Shown here: in pieces, positions 30,215 to 38,274 of the stretch | How positions within the stretch are numbered: the stretch's first letter is position 1 | How the letters are laid out: each line of letters starts with the position of its first letter | Source of the DNA: Halalkaliarchaeum sp. AArc-CO | GTDB taxonomy: Archaea > Halobacteriota > Halobacteria > Halobacteriales > Haloferacaceae | Direction of reading: 5' to 3' | DNA: 64,000 nt | Assembly (NCBI RefSeq): GCF_024972735.1 | Contig: NZ_CP087723.1 | Span: 2,356,001-2,420,000 of the forward strand | The notes under the pieces: generated by a model | Seen by the model: only the letters and a program-made list of their open reading frames with translations | What the model was told of the DNA's origin: nothing | Databases searched by the model: none | Translations under genes and position numbers: made by a program

Positions 30215-32089
30215 TCACCGACGGCCGGGATCTCTCGAGGTGCTCGCAGCGACGGTGTCCGAGGGAGCCCGTATCGATCGGATCAACATTCTCGCACCGA
30301 GCGTTCCGAGCGAAAGGACGCTCCGGAGCCCTTCGTTCGTCCACGTAAGTTCGTCGTTCCCACAGATACTGTACTCCCCGAACTCGCCGAGTTCGTCGTG
30401 GAGCTGAGCGAGCCGGTCTTGCTGTTCCGATTCGGGGAGCTGGACGATCTCGTCGACGGTAGCGATCACCTCCTGAGACTTCTCGAGCCGGGTTTTGACG
30501 TCGTGGTACGTCTCCGCGTCGATCACGCCGAACTCGTGTTTGAGTTCGTTCATCCCGAACGCGGCGTCGTAGGTCGCCTCGACGATCTCGTCGCGGGTCA
30601 TCCACTCGGTTTCGTAACTCAGCATGTGTTTCCAGCTGGGCTGGAGAAGCTGTTCTCGGTGGTCCTCGAGCGTCTCACAGAACCGTCGATATCCGTACTC
30701 TTCGGGGTTTTCGAACCCCGGACTTCCCGGATCGAGAAACGGCGCGAGCGGTGCGGTGAACGGTGCGATCCGCTCGTCGTCGATCGTCTCGAAGAGGTGG
30801 CGGGCGTACGTCACGTCGCCGACCGCGTCGTCGTACGTCTGCTGGGGTAATCCGACCATGAAAAACAGGTCGATCTTGTTACAGCCGTGGTCCAGCGCCA
30901 GCTCCAGGGTTCGTTCCAGCTCCTCGTTCGACGTCGCGAACTTCCCGACGTTCTGTCTGACGGTTTCGTCGTGCGACTCGATGCTGAGCTGGAGACTGTA
31001 GTTCTCGGTCGCGCGATCGAACAGTTCGAACAGTTCCTCGTCTGCCGGGCCGAACAGTTCGAAAATGAACTCGTTTTCCACGTCGACCCCCTCTAAGAGC
31101 CGGAGAAACTCCCTCGCGAAGTCAGGGCCCCCCATGCGGATGTCGTGGATGACGAAGATCGGCCCTTTCGAGAACGCAGTGATGTCTCTGATGTCACGGA
31201 CCAGCTGCTCCGGCGATCGAAACGCCGGTGAGGAGCGGTTGACCACTTCCCGATAGGCGCTGCACGCGCCGCCACAGAAGGTGCAGTCCCGAGCACATCC
31301 CCGGGAGGTCAAAAGAAGCGTCACCGGATCGTCGAGCCAGTTGCGATACGGGATCGTCTTCTTGATGCTGCCGTACTTCACGACCGACCTGAGAACGTAT
31401 TCGTAGGAAGGAATCGAGACGTAATCGAGGTGAGATGGGACGAACTCGAGTGGATTGACCACGGTCTCGCCATCCTCCTTCCAGGTGAGGTTATCCACCT
31501 CGTGGAGGCTGCCGCCGTTCTCCAGGCGGTCGACCAACTGCAACATCGGCTCCTCGGTCGAATCGCCGCGGACGACGTAATCGACACAGTCGTACTCGAT
31601 CAACTCCTCGTGGTAGTACGAGGAACTCAATCCCCCGAAAATCACGGGGGAATCCGGGTGATACTTCTTGACGAGACGAGCAATTTCGATGGATCCGTGG
31701 GAGTGGGGCAGCCAGTGAAGATCGATCCCGAAGTACTTCGCCTGCGACCGCTCGATCTCGGCCTCTGCGTCGTAGTCGGCGTCCGAAAGCATCTGGTTCG
31801 CGAGATTGACAATCTGGACGTCGTGGCCGTTCTCCTCGAGGTAATCCGCTATACTCGTTAGCCCGACGGGATACATTTCGAACACCGGTGACGACGGGAT
31901 GACGTCGCTGATCGGACCGAAAACCTCCGTACGGTTCCGGAAGTCGTAGACACTGGGCGGGTGAAAGAAGACGAGATCGGGCGTAGAACGGAACGGTGAA
32001 GCGCGTGCAGCAACAGCTTTGCCCGCTTTTCGAACCGTCCGCAGTGGCGAGAGGCCGCCGCCGGAAGAGTTGATAGTATCGTTAGTCAC
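30215..32089 (-). CDS. B12-binding-domain radical SAM protein
   Basis: Predicted 4Fe-4S radical SAM enzyme with an N-terminal cobalamin-type Rossmann domain. The start is uncertain: a GTG at 32089 (624 residues) is used here because the 58 extra residues back to a TTG at 32263 look unconserved. The Rossmann-like part has FFHPPSVYDF and GIDLHWLPHSHG (residues 122-132), resembling the DxHxxG cobalamin motif, then PVIFGGLSSSYYHEEL. The SAM-cluster cysteines are C265, C269 and C272 in SRGCARDCTFCGG. Substrate is unknown; relatives methylate or rearrange lipids, tetrapyrroles or nucleic acids. It is divergent from the hydrogenase operon and shares its AT-rich upstream region. Confidence 0.75.
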   Translation of the reverse strand: MTNDTINSSGGGLSPLRTVRKAGKAVAARASPFRSTPDLVFFHPPSVYDFRNRTEVFGPISDVIPSSPVFEMYPVGLTSIADYLEENGHDVQIVNLANQMLSDADYDAEAEIERSQAKYFGIDLHWLPHSHGSIEIARLVKKYHPDSPVIFGGLSSSYYHEELIEYDCVDYVVRGDSTEEPMLQLVDRLENGGSLHEVDNLTWKEDGETVVNPLEFVPSHLDYVSIPSYEYVLRSVVKYGSIKKTIPYRNWLDDPVTLLLTSRGCARDCTFCGGACSAYREVVNRSSPAFRSPEQLVRDIRDITAFSKGPIFVIHDIRMGGPDFAREFLRLLEGVDVENEFIFELFGPADEELFELFDRATENYSLQLSIESHDETVRQNVGKFATSNEELERTLELALDHGCNKIDLFFMVGLPQQTYDDAVGDVTYARHLFETIDDERIAPFTAPLAPFLDPGSPGFENPEEYGYRRFCETLEDHREQLLQPSWKHMLSYETEWMTRDEIVEATYDAAFGMNELKHEFGVIDAETYHDVKTRLEKSQEVIATVDEIVQLPESEQQDRLAQLHDELGEFGEYSICGNDELTWTNEGLRSVLSLGTLGARMLIRSIRAPSDTVAASTSRDPGRR

Positions 32090-32290
32090 GAGGAATCCCT
32101 CACGCCCGAAATGAGGCCGGACGAACCCATAACTGAAGCGGCTATTCCAGCTAAACGACAATAGCGACGGCGTCGAACCTACTTCGGCTATTAAAACATA
32201 GCGATAATCAACTGAAATCGAGGAGCGGATTCCCAATAGATGAGAATTTGTTGTCCATTTCAATTAATATAAACGTTAATAATGAACTGC
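32090..32290. promoter_or_regulatory. Shared divergent promoter region, radical SAM gene / hydrogenase operon
   Basis: A conspicuously AT-rich 200-bp gap in a GC-rich genome. Plus-strand TTAATATA (32264-32271) is 24 bases before the hydrogenase ATG at 32291, giving a leaderless start. Minus-strand GTTTTAATAG (about 32190-32199) is a candidate box for the radical SAM gene. Confidence 0.55.
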
Positions 32291-33478
32291 ATGTCAACAC
32301 TTTCCAATACGTCTCGACGGAACTTCCTTCGGCTGGCGGGGGCGACAGCCGCAGGATCCGTCATCGCCAACCACTCGACGGAGATCGCCTCCGCCTTCGA
32401 GCGGGCGTCCGAGGGGAACATGGACGTCGTCTGGCTCCAGGGACAGGCGTGTACGGGCTGTACAATCTCGACGCTACAGGCCCAGTATCCGACGCTCGAG
32501 GAGGCGCTCCAGCAGTTCCGACTCGACGTGACCTTCCACCCGACGATCATGCCGGAGGCCGGTCCAGCGGCGATAGATGCGATGAGCGACGAGCCGGACA
32601 TCCTCATCGTCGAGGGATCTGTCCCCGTCGACATTCCCGAGGCGGCGACGGTCGGTCGAAACCCCGACGGTTCGGCAAAGGCGGTCGTCGACTGGGTGAT
32701 GGAACTGGCTCCGGAGGCGGAACTCGTCGTCGCGGTCGGTAACTGTGCCTCGTTCGGGGGCTGGCCGGCTGCCCAGAACAAGAAAAGACTCTACGGTCTG
32801 GGCGACAACGTCACTGGCGCGAAAGGGCTCCAGTTCGAGAAGCGCAGCGCAGGGGGCGTGTTGGGGCCCGACTTCACCTCCGGCGCCGACCTCCCGGTCG
32901 TCAACCTGGGCGGCTGTCCGCCCAACCCGGATTACGTGCTGTTGACGCTGGCGACCGTCCTCAACGGTCACATTCCCGAACTCGATCGATACCACCGTCC
33001 GAAGCCCTTCTACGAGCCGCTCGTGCACGACAACTGTCCGCTGCGGGGGTACTTCGACCGTGGCGAGTTCGCAGACAAACCTGGCGGGGAGGGCTGTCTG
33101 ATAAAGCAAGGCTGTGCCGGTCCGTACACCCACTGCGACGACATGAGCCGGCTGTGGAACGACGGGACGAGCGTCTGTCTGAACGTGGGCTCCCCCTGTA
33201 TCGGCTGCATGGAGCCCGGATTCTGGGATCGGTTCTCGCCGTTCCGCGAAGACATCGAGAGCGCCGCCATTCTCGGGAACGTCAGCGCTACCCACGCGGG
33301 GGCGGCAGGCGTCGTCGCGGCCGCAGCCGGCATCGGCGCTCACGTCGCCCGGAAGGCGATGGGCTACGGGAAGTTCGACGACGGGGGAGAACCGCCCGAG
33401 AACGAGGGACCGCCCGGAAACCAGGGACCCTCCGATACCCAGGACCCGCCCGAGAAACCGGAGTCGAACGCCGACTGA
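32291..33478 (+). CDS. hyaA: [NiFe]-hydrogenase small subunit, Tat-exported
   Basis: Electron-transfer subunit with three Fe-S clusters, 395 residues. The twin-Arg signal SRRNFLRLAGATAAG (residues 8-22) sends the folded dimer outside. Proximal-cluster ligands include C54 and C57 (QACTGC), NCASFGG and GGCPPNP; distal and medial ligands are HDNCPL, GCLIKQGC, THCDD and CLNVGSPCIGC. A weakly hydrophobic segment near 335-360 may be the C-terminal anchor, followed by an unusual Pro/Gly/Glu-rich tail. The ATG at 32291 is preferred over one three codons upstream because of the TATA spacing. It is the first gene of an eleven-gene operon. It is most like group 1 membrane uptake hydrogenases. Confidence 0.93.
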   Translation: MSTLSNTSRRNFLRLAGATAAGSVIANHSTEIASAFERASEGNMDVVWLQGQACTGCTISTLQAQYPTLEEALQQFRLDVTFHPTIMPEAGPAAIDAMSDEPDILIVEGSVPVDIPEAATVGRNPDGSAKAVVDWVMELAPEAELVVAVGNCASFGGWPAAQNKKRLYGLGDNVTGAKGLQFEKRSAGGVLGPDFTSGADLPVVNLGGCPPNPDYVLLTLATVLNGHIPELDRYHRPKPFYEPLVHDNCPLRGYFDRGEFADKPGGEGCLIKQGCAGPYTHCDDMSRLWNDGTSVCLNVGSPCIGCMEPGFWDRFSPFREDIESAAILGNVSATHAGAAGVVAAAAGIGAHVARKAMGYGKFDDGGEPPENEGPPGNQGPSDTQDPPEKPESNAD

Positions 33479-33518
33479 CGGATCGAACTGAAACTGACCA
33501 CACGAACACACGACACAC

Positions 33519-35057
33519 ATGCCAGAAATCACGATCGATCCGACGACGCGAATCGAAGGCCACCATGGAACCACCCTGCAGGTAGAGGACGGGGTCGTCC
33601 AGGAGGCGAAAAGCGAGATGAAGATGTTCCGGGGTGCAGAGATAATCACGCTCGGTCGTCCGCCAACGGACGCCGCCCAGATCACCGGGATGGTGTGTGG
33701 CGTCTGTTTCCTCTGTCACCGACTGTGCTCCTCGAAGGCGGCCGAAGACGCCGCAATGAACGCCGGCGTCTTCGATGGCCCGCCGCGGAACGCGGTGCTG
33801 CTTCGGGACGCGGCGGAAGGTATCTTCTACCTGTGGAACCACGCCGTCCACCTGTTCGCCCTGGTCGGACCCGACTACAGCGATGCAGTGGCGGGAACCG
33901 GTTTCGACCGACTGGATCCGCTCGAGGGCGACGGCTACATGGGTGCAATCGAGAACCAGCGCAAGCTCATGAAGGCGCTCGCAGAGTTCGGCGGCCGCGC
34001 GCCCCACCCGGTCGGCTACGTCCCGGGCGGTCTCGCGATCCATCCCGACGCCTCGACGATCGCGTCGGTGAAGTCCCGCGTAATGGAGGTCAGCAACTGG
34101 CTCGGACCCACCGAGGCCGTCCCGGACGTGATCGAGAACGTCCAGGCTGGTGAACTGGATCCCGAACTCGGCGAGGGGTTACACGACATCGTCTCGATCC
34201 TCGTGGCTGCAGCCGAGTTGGGCGCCGCCGACATCGGCGAGGGGCCGAACCGGTACTACAGCAACGGCATCTTCGAGGACCCCGAGACCGGCGAGCTCTT
34301 CCTGCCGCGCGGGGTCTATCGCGACGGCTCGATCGAACTGATGACCAAAGAGGAGGTCGTCGAGGGCATCACAGAGGACACCGAATACTCCTGGTACACG
34401 GACGACTCGGGAGGGGCTCCGACCGAAGCAAAGCCGCCGGAGCCGGACCTCGACAAGGACGAGGCCTATTCGTGGGGCAAGGCCCCGCGGTTCGACGGGG
34501 AGTCGATGGAGGTCGGCCCGCTCGCCCGTCTCGTCATCAAGGACGCGGACCCGTTCGACCTCCGGGAGACGCTGGGCGGGGGCGCCGACGAGAGCAACAC
34601 GCTCAATCGGCTGATCGCCCGCGCCCAGGAGGCGCTTCTGGTCCGCGACCAGGTGCTCGAGTGGCTCGACGCGATCGACCCCGCCGAGCCGTTCATGGCC
34701 GACGACTGGACCGACGACTTCACCGGATCCGGCGTCGGTCTGTTCGAACCGTCCCGTGGTGCACTCTCCCACTACATGGACGTCGAGAACGGACAGATCG
34801 AGCGCTACCAGATCATCACGCCGACGCTGTGGAACATCGGACCACGCGACGGCGAGGGACAGCCCAGCATCTTGGAGGAGGCGATCGTCGGAGACGAAGT
34901 CGACAACGTCGACAACCCGCTGAACATCCTCCGGACGATCCGATCGATGGACCCCTGTCTCGCCTGTGCGGTCCACGTCCAGAGTCCGGACGGAGAGTTC
35001 GAGACTGAGATCGAACCGGCCCGGCCAGGCATCTCGGAGGGGGGATGTGATGTCTGA
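33519..35057 (+). CDS. hyaB: [NiFe]-hydrogenase large subunit
   Basis: Catalytic subunit carrying the NiFe(CN)2CO centre, 512 residues. N-terminal ligands are C60 and C63 in MVCGVCFLCH; C-terminal ligands are C480 and C483 in DPCLACAVH. RIEGHHG at residues 11-17 is the usual N-terminal signature. The Arg that normally precedes the first Cys pair is Val here, and an extra Cys stands just before the His. After His486, 26 residues remain, to be removed by the maturation protease; about 15 is more usual. It starts 40 bases after the small subunit and overlaps the cytochrome gene by eight bases. No signal peptide: it is exported with the small subunit. Confidence 0.95.
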   Translation: MPEITIDPTTRIEGHHGTTLQVEDGVVQEAKSEMKMFRGAEIITLGRPPTDAAQITGMVCGVCFLCHRLCSSKAAEDAAMNAGVFDGPPRNAVLLRDAAEGIFYLWNHAVHLFALVGPDYSDAVAGTGFDRLDPLEGDGYMGAIENQRKLMKALAEFGGRAPHPVGYVPGGLAIHPDASTIASVKSRVMEVSNWLGPTEAVPDVIENVQAGELDPELGEGLHDIVSILVAAAELGAADIGEGPNRYYSNGIFEDPETGELFLPRGVYRDGSIELMTKEEVVEGITEDTEYSWYTDDSGGAPTEAKPPEPDLDKDEAYSWGKAPRFDGESMEVGPLARLVIKDADPFDLRETLGGGADESNTLNRLIARAQEALLVRDQVLEWLDAIDPAEPFMADDWTDDFTGSGVGLFEPSRGALSHYMDVENGQIERYQIITPTLWNIGPRDGEGQPSILEEAIVGDEVDNVDNPLNILRTIRSMDPCLACAVHVQSPDGEFETEIEPARPGISEGGCDV

Positions 35058-36012
35058 GAAAAGCGCCGACCCCCGGGAGGTGAACCGCCAGACGGCCGAC
35101 AACTCCGCCGACGGGTGGCTCACGAGGCTCTGGCTCGACGTCGCCGAGCGCTACGAGCGGTACCAGTACCTCGAGGAGGAGGACAAGGAGATACTGGACT
35201 GGCACGGGTGGGGATCTATCGTCTCCCACTGGTCGATGGTACTCGTCACGCTGCTCGCGGCGGCGACCGGTCTCGCGATCTGGACCGGCTGGTACGGGCC
35301 GTTGAACATCGGCATCTGGGACGGCTACCACGTCGCGTTCGTGATCCACATCTGGGCGGGAGTCCTGCTTGCAGTGTTTGCTTTGCTACTGTTCCCGTAC
35401 TACGATCTTGTCGTCGACGGAGAGTCGCCGCTGATCAGCCGCGAACAGGTCAAAGATCAGATCGTCATCACGCTTTCGTTCCTCGGACTGGCCAGTTACA
35501 TCCCCGGATACAAGAAGGCCCGACGGACGTACGACGAGACGACCGGCGAGTGGGCCGGCTACCACCCGATGCAGACGGCGTTCTGGTATGCGACCTGGTT
35601 CTTCGCGATCCTCCTGACGCTTTCGGGATTCGCACTCTGGGCGGAACTCGCGACGGATCCGGCGTGGTGGATCGCCGGAATCGGCTTCCTGGCAGGGACC
35701 GTCGCCTACGAGACCATGCTCCGGATCCACTTCCTGGCGACGATCTTCTTCCTCGTCTCGGTAGGGGTTCACGCGTACTTCCCGCTGTGTCCGAGCAACC
35801 ACGACCTGCTGTTCTCGATTATCCACGGGAAACTGTACGGATGGAGAGTCGACGAGGAGAGCCGACCCGAACGTCGGGGAGAAACGCGATCGAAAGACAG
35901 GCTCACAAAGCGGTTCGACGCGATCTCGAAGCGTCTCGGCACCAGCACGGACGTCCAGGAACAGCTCGGCTCCGAGGCCGACGAAAAAGCCGAAGAGGCG
36001 GATTCGAAGTGA
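35050..36012 (+). CDS. Hydrogenase-linked cytochrome b
   Basis: 320-residue membrane protein of the HyaC/cytochrome b561-type family that takes electrons from the small subunit and passes them to quinone. It begins MSEKSADPREVNRQTADNS with a hydrophilic N-terminus of about 55 residues, then membrane segments near SMVLVTLLAAATGLAIW, VIHIWAGVLLAVFALLLF, ATWFFAILLTLSGFALW and FLATIFFLVSVGVHAYF. Candidate haem-ligating histidines lie in SHWSM, YHVAFVIHIW, MLRIHF and VGVHAYF. A basic then acidic cytoplasmic tail of about 70 residues is longer than in bacterial HyaC. The start overlaps the large-subunit stop by eight bases. Confidence 0.9.
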   Translation: MSEKSADPREVNRQTADNSADGWLTRLWLDVAERYERYQYLEEEDKEILDWHGWGSIVSHWSMVLVTLLAAATGLAIWTGWYGPLNIGIWDGYHVAFVIHIWAGVLLAVFALLLFPYYDLVVDGESPLISREQVKDQIVITLSFLGLASYIPGYKKARRTYDETTGEWAGYHPMQTAFWYATWFFAILLTLSGFALWAELATDPAWWIAGIGFLAGTVAYETMLRIHFLATIFFLVSVGVHAYFPLCPSNHDLLFSIIHGKLYGWRVDEESRPERRGETRSKDRLTKRFDAISKRLGTSTDVQEQLGSEADEKAEEADSK

Positions 36013-36014
36013 CG

Positions 36015-36569
36015 ATGACGGGATCGTCCCTGAACGCCCGGTCGGCGGCGGCAAAACGACGCGACGAAATCGATTGTGCCGAGATTGCGGTGGTCGGCGT
36101 CGGGAATCCGATCATGGGCGACGACGGCGTCGGGAAGCGCGTGATCGACGAGCTGGAGACGTCGTCCGACGAGCGGACGAACGGCGTCGTGCTCACGCAC
36201 GCCGGAACGACCGCGTTCTTCGCGCTGGAGGCGATGAGTGGCTGCCGGAAGGCGATCGTCGTCGACGCGATCGAGACCGGAGCGGAACCGGGGACAGTCC
36301 ACAGGTACAGGTACGTCGACGGCGCCTTCGCCGGCGAAGTCCCGGAGATGACGATGCACGACTTCTCGTTTGCAGAGGCGCTGCGGGCGGGACGAGACGC
36401 GTACGACATCCCGGACGAACTGCTGGTGTTCGGCATCGAGCCCGCCCGGATCGAGGCGACCCTGGAGCTGAGCGACCGAATCGAACGCGGGGTCCCCGAA
36501 CTGGTGGATCTCGTACTCGAGGAACTCGCGACCAAATCTACACGTATCGATGGAGGAGATGAACCATGA
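36015..36569 (+). CDS. Hydrogenase maturation protease (HyaD/HybD/HycI family)
   Basis: Nickel-dependent endopeptidase that trims the large-subunit tail after the active site is built. 184 residues; the fold starts VVGVGNPIMGDDGVGKRVID with the first metal ligand Asp/Glu region (DDGVG). A second is VVDAIETG and the His ligand lies in MTMHDFSF. FGIEPARIEATLELS is the family C-terminal signature. A GTG two codons earlier is an alternative start. It begins just after the cytochrome stop and overlaps the next small gene by four bases. Confidence 0.92.
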   Translation: MTGSSLNARSAAAKRRDEIDCAEIAVVGVGNPIMGDDGVGKRVIDELETSSDERTNGVVLTHAGTTAFFALEAMSGCRKAIVVDAIETGAEPGTVHRYRYVDGAFAGEVPEMTMHDFSFAEALRAGRDAYDIPDELLVFGIEPARIEATLELSDRIERGVPELVDLVLEELATKSTRIDGGDEP

Positions 36570-36772
36570 GCTCACAGTGGTACTGTACGGACTGTGAAAC
36601 GTACATCGACACCGAGGAAATCGAGGAACACGAGGCCGACGACCACACCGTGAAAGGGACACTTCGGCCCGACAGACTGCTCGGCAACGATCCCTGGAAC
36701 ATGCAGATCGAGGCCGACGGGGAGATCGACTCCGCCCCGAGTGTGCGCAGAGACGAGGGGGGTGATGAGTGA
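36566..36772 (+). CDS. Small zinc-finger-like protein of the hydrogenase operon
   Basis: 68 residues; not recognised. MSSQWYCTDCETYIDTEE then EEHEADDHTVKG gives Cys-x2-Cys (residues 7 and 10) and His-x4-His, a C2H2-like zinc site. A charged C-terminal part has the motif LRPDRLLGNDPWNMQIEADG. It starts within the protease stop (ATGA) and its stop overlaps the hypC start (TGATG), so it is locked into the operon and almost surely expressed. Position between the protease and hypC hints at a role in assembly or metal handling, but that is inference from context only. Confidence 0.7.
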   Translation: MSSQWYCTDCETYIDTEEIEEHEADDHTVKGTLRPDRLLGNDPWNMQIEADGEIDSAPSVRRDEGGDE

Positions 36773-37176
36773 TGTGTCTCGGTATCCCAGGGGAGATCCT
36801 CGAGATCGACGGCCTCACGGCGCGGGCGGAGTTCTGGAACGTCGAAAAGGAGGTCAGACTCGACATCGTCGGCGACGAGGTCGAGGTAGGCGACTACGTC
36901 CTGAATCACGCCGGGTTCGCGATCCGGAAGATCCCCGACGACGACGTCGAGGAGACGATCGAACTGTACGAGTCGCTGCTCGCGGGCGACGAGGACGAGG
37001 CGCTCGAGGAGATCGGCGCGACCGACGCCACCCTCGAGTTCGGTGACCGGCCCGCCGCCGTCGACTCGCCAGCGGCCACGACGACGATCGACGGGATCGC
37101 CCAGCGCCCCGAGGCCGGTTCGCGGACAGCCTCGGAGGACTCGACGGAGAAGTCGGAGCGTGACGCGGATGAGTGA
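36772..37176 (+). CDS. hypC: Hydrogenase maturation chaperone HypC
   Basis: Small chaperone that with HypD carries Fe(CN)2CO to the large subunit. The ATG at 36772 gives MCLGIPGEILEIDG; Cys2 must be exposed after Met removal, which decides this start over the GTG one codon earlier. 134 residues is longer than the usual 80-100, because a disordered Ala/Thr/Ser/Glu tail follows the conserved domain (GDYVLNHAGFAIRKIP). Start overlaps the previous stop (TGATG) and the end overlaps hypD by eight bases. Confidence 0.94.
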   Translation: MCLGIPGEILEIDGLTARAEFWNVEKEVRLDIVGDEVEVGDYVLNHAGFAIRKIPDDDVEETIELYESLLAGDEDEALEEIGATDATLEFGDRPAAVDSPAATTTIDGIAQRPEAGSRTASEDSTEKSERDADE

Positions 37177-38272
37177 GGAGACACTCCAGTTTCGCGACCC
37201 CGAGCAGGCCGAGCAGCTTGCCGACCGGCTCGAGGCGCTGATGGCCGAGATCGACGGATCGGTGAACCTGATGCACGTCTGTGGCTCCCACGAGCAGGCG
37301 ATCGCGAAGTTCGGGCTCCGGAGCATGCTCCCCGACGGGCTCTCGCTCCGGATGGGGCCGGGGTGTCCCGTCTGCGTGACGAACATGCCGGAGGTCGACG
37401 AGGCCGTCGCAGTCGCGAAACAGGGGGCGATCGTCGCCACCTACGGCGACATGTTCCGGGTCCCGGGGACGACACAGAGCCTCGCGGACGCCCGGGCGGA
37501 CGGCGCTCGCGTCGAGATCGTCTACTCGGCAAGCGAGGCGGTCGACCTCGCCGAGGAGAACCCCGACGAGGAGGTCGTTTTCTTCGCGACGGGGTTCGAG
37601 ACGACCGCCGCCCCCACTGCGGCGATCCTGGTCGACGATCCCCCGGAGAACTTCTGGGTGCTTTCGGCCCACAAGTACGTCCCGCCGGCGATGGAGGTCG
37701 TCGCAGAGATGCCCGACACCGACATCGACGGCTTCCTGGCGGCAGGCCACGCGGCGACCATCACCGGCTACGGGCTCTTCGAGCCGTTCGTCGAGGAGTA
37801 CGAGATACCAGTCGTCGTGGGGGGCTTCGAGCCGGTCGACGTCATGCTCGGAATCGAGCGGTTGCTCGAGTACATCCGCGAGGACACTGCCGGACTGGAG
37901 AACGCCTATCCCCGGTGTGTGACCCGGGAGGGGAACCGGGCCGCACTCGAGACGATGTGGTCGGTCTTCGAGAAGACGTCCGGCGAATGGCGCGGGATCG
38001 CCGAAATTCCGGGGGCGAACCTCACCCTCAGGGAGGAGTACGCCGACTACGACGCCCGGGAACGATTCGACGTCGAACCGGAAACCGGGGGCCCCGACCC
38101 GCTGACCGAACAGTGCGTCTGCGGCGACATCATGGCCGGCAAGGCCGACCCCGACGAGTGTGACCTGTTCGGCGAGGAGTGTACGCCCGGCAATCCGGTG
38201 GGCGCCTGCATGGTGAGCAGCGAGGGAACCTGCAAGATCTGGCACGAGTACGGGGGACACCCGGACCTCTAA
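37169..38272 (+). CDS. hypD: Hydrogenase maturation protein HypD
   Basis: Fe-S scaffold on which the Fe(CN)2CO group is assembled. 367 residues, typical length. Signature segments are present: MHVCGSHEQAIAKFGLR (active-site Cys), GPGCPVCVT, FATGFETTAP-like FFATGFETTAAP, and the C-terminal 4Fe-4S region with CVCGDIMAGKADP, CDLFGEECTPG and GACMVSSEGTC. The ATG at 37169 lies eight bases inside hypC and precedes MSEETLQFRDPEQAE, consistent with coupled translation. Confidence 0.95.
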   Translation: MSEETLQFRDPEQAEQLADRLEALMAEIDGSVNLMHVCGSHEQAIAKFGLRSMLPDGLSLRMGPGCPVCVTNMPEVDEAVAVAKQGAIVATYGDMFRVPGTTQSLADARADGARVEIVYSASEAVDLAEENPDEEVVFFATGFETTAAPTAAILVDDPPENFWVLSAHKYVPPAMEVVAEMPDTDIDGFLAAGHAATITGYGLFEPFVEEYEIPVVVGGFEPVDVMLGIERLLEYIREDTAGLENAYPRCVTREGNRAALETMWSVFEKTSGEWRGIAEIPGANLTLREEYADYDARERFDVEPETGGPDPLTEQCVCGDIMAGKADPDECDLFGEECTPGNPVGACMVSSEGTCKIWHEYGGHPDL

Positions 38273-38274
38273 CG

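Noticed and set aside
35115-36569. 484-codon frame suggesting a fusion to the hydrogenase protease
   Set aside because: Its first two thirds are the out-of-frame shadow of the cytochrome b gene; the true protease begins near 36015.
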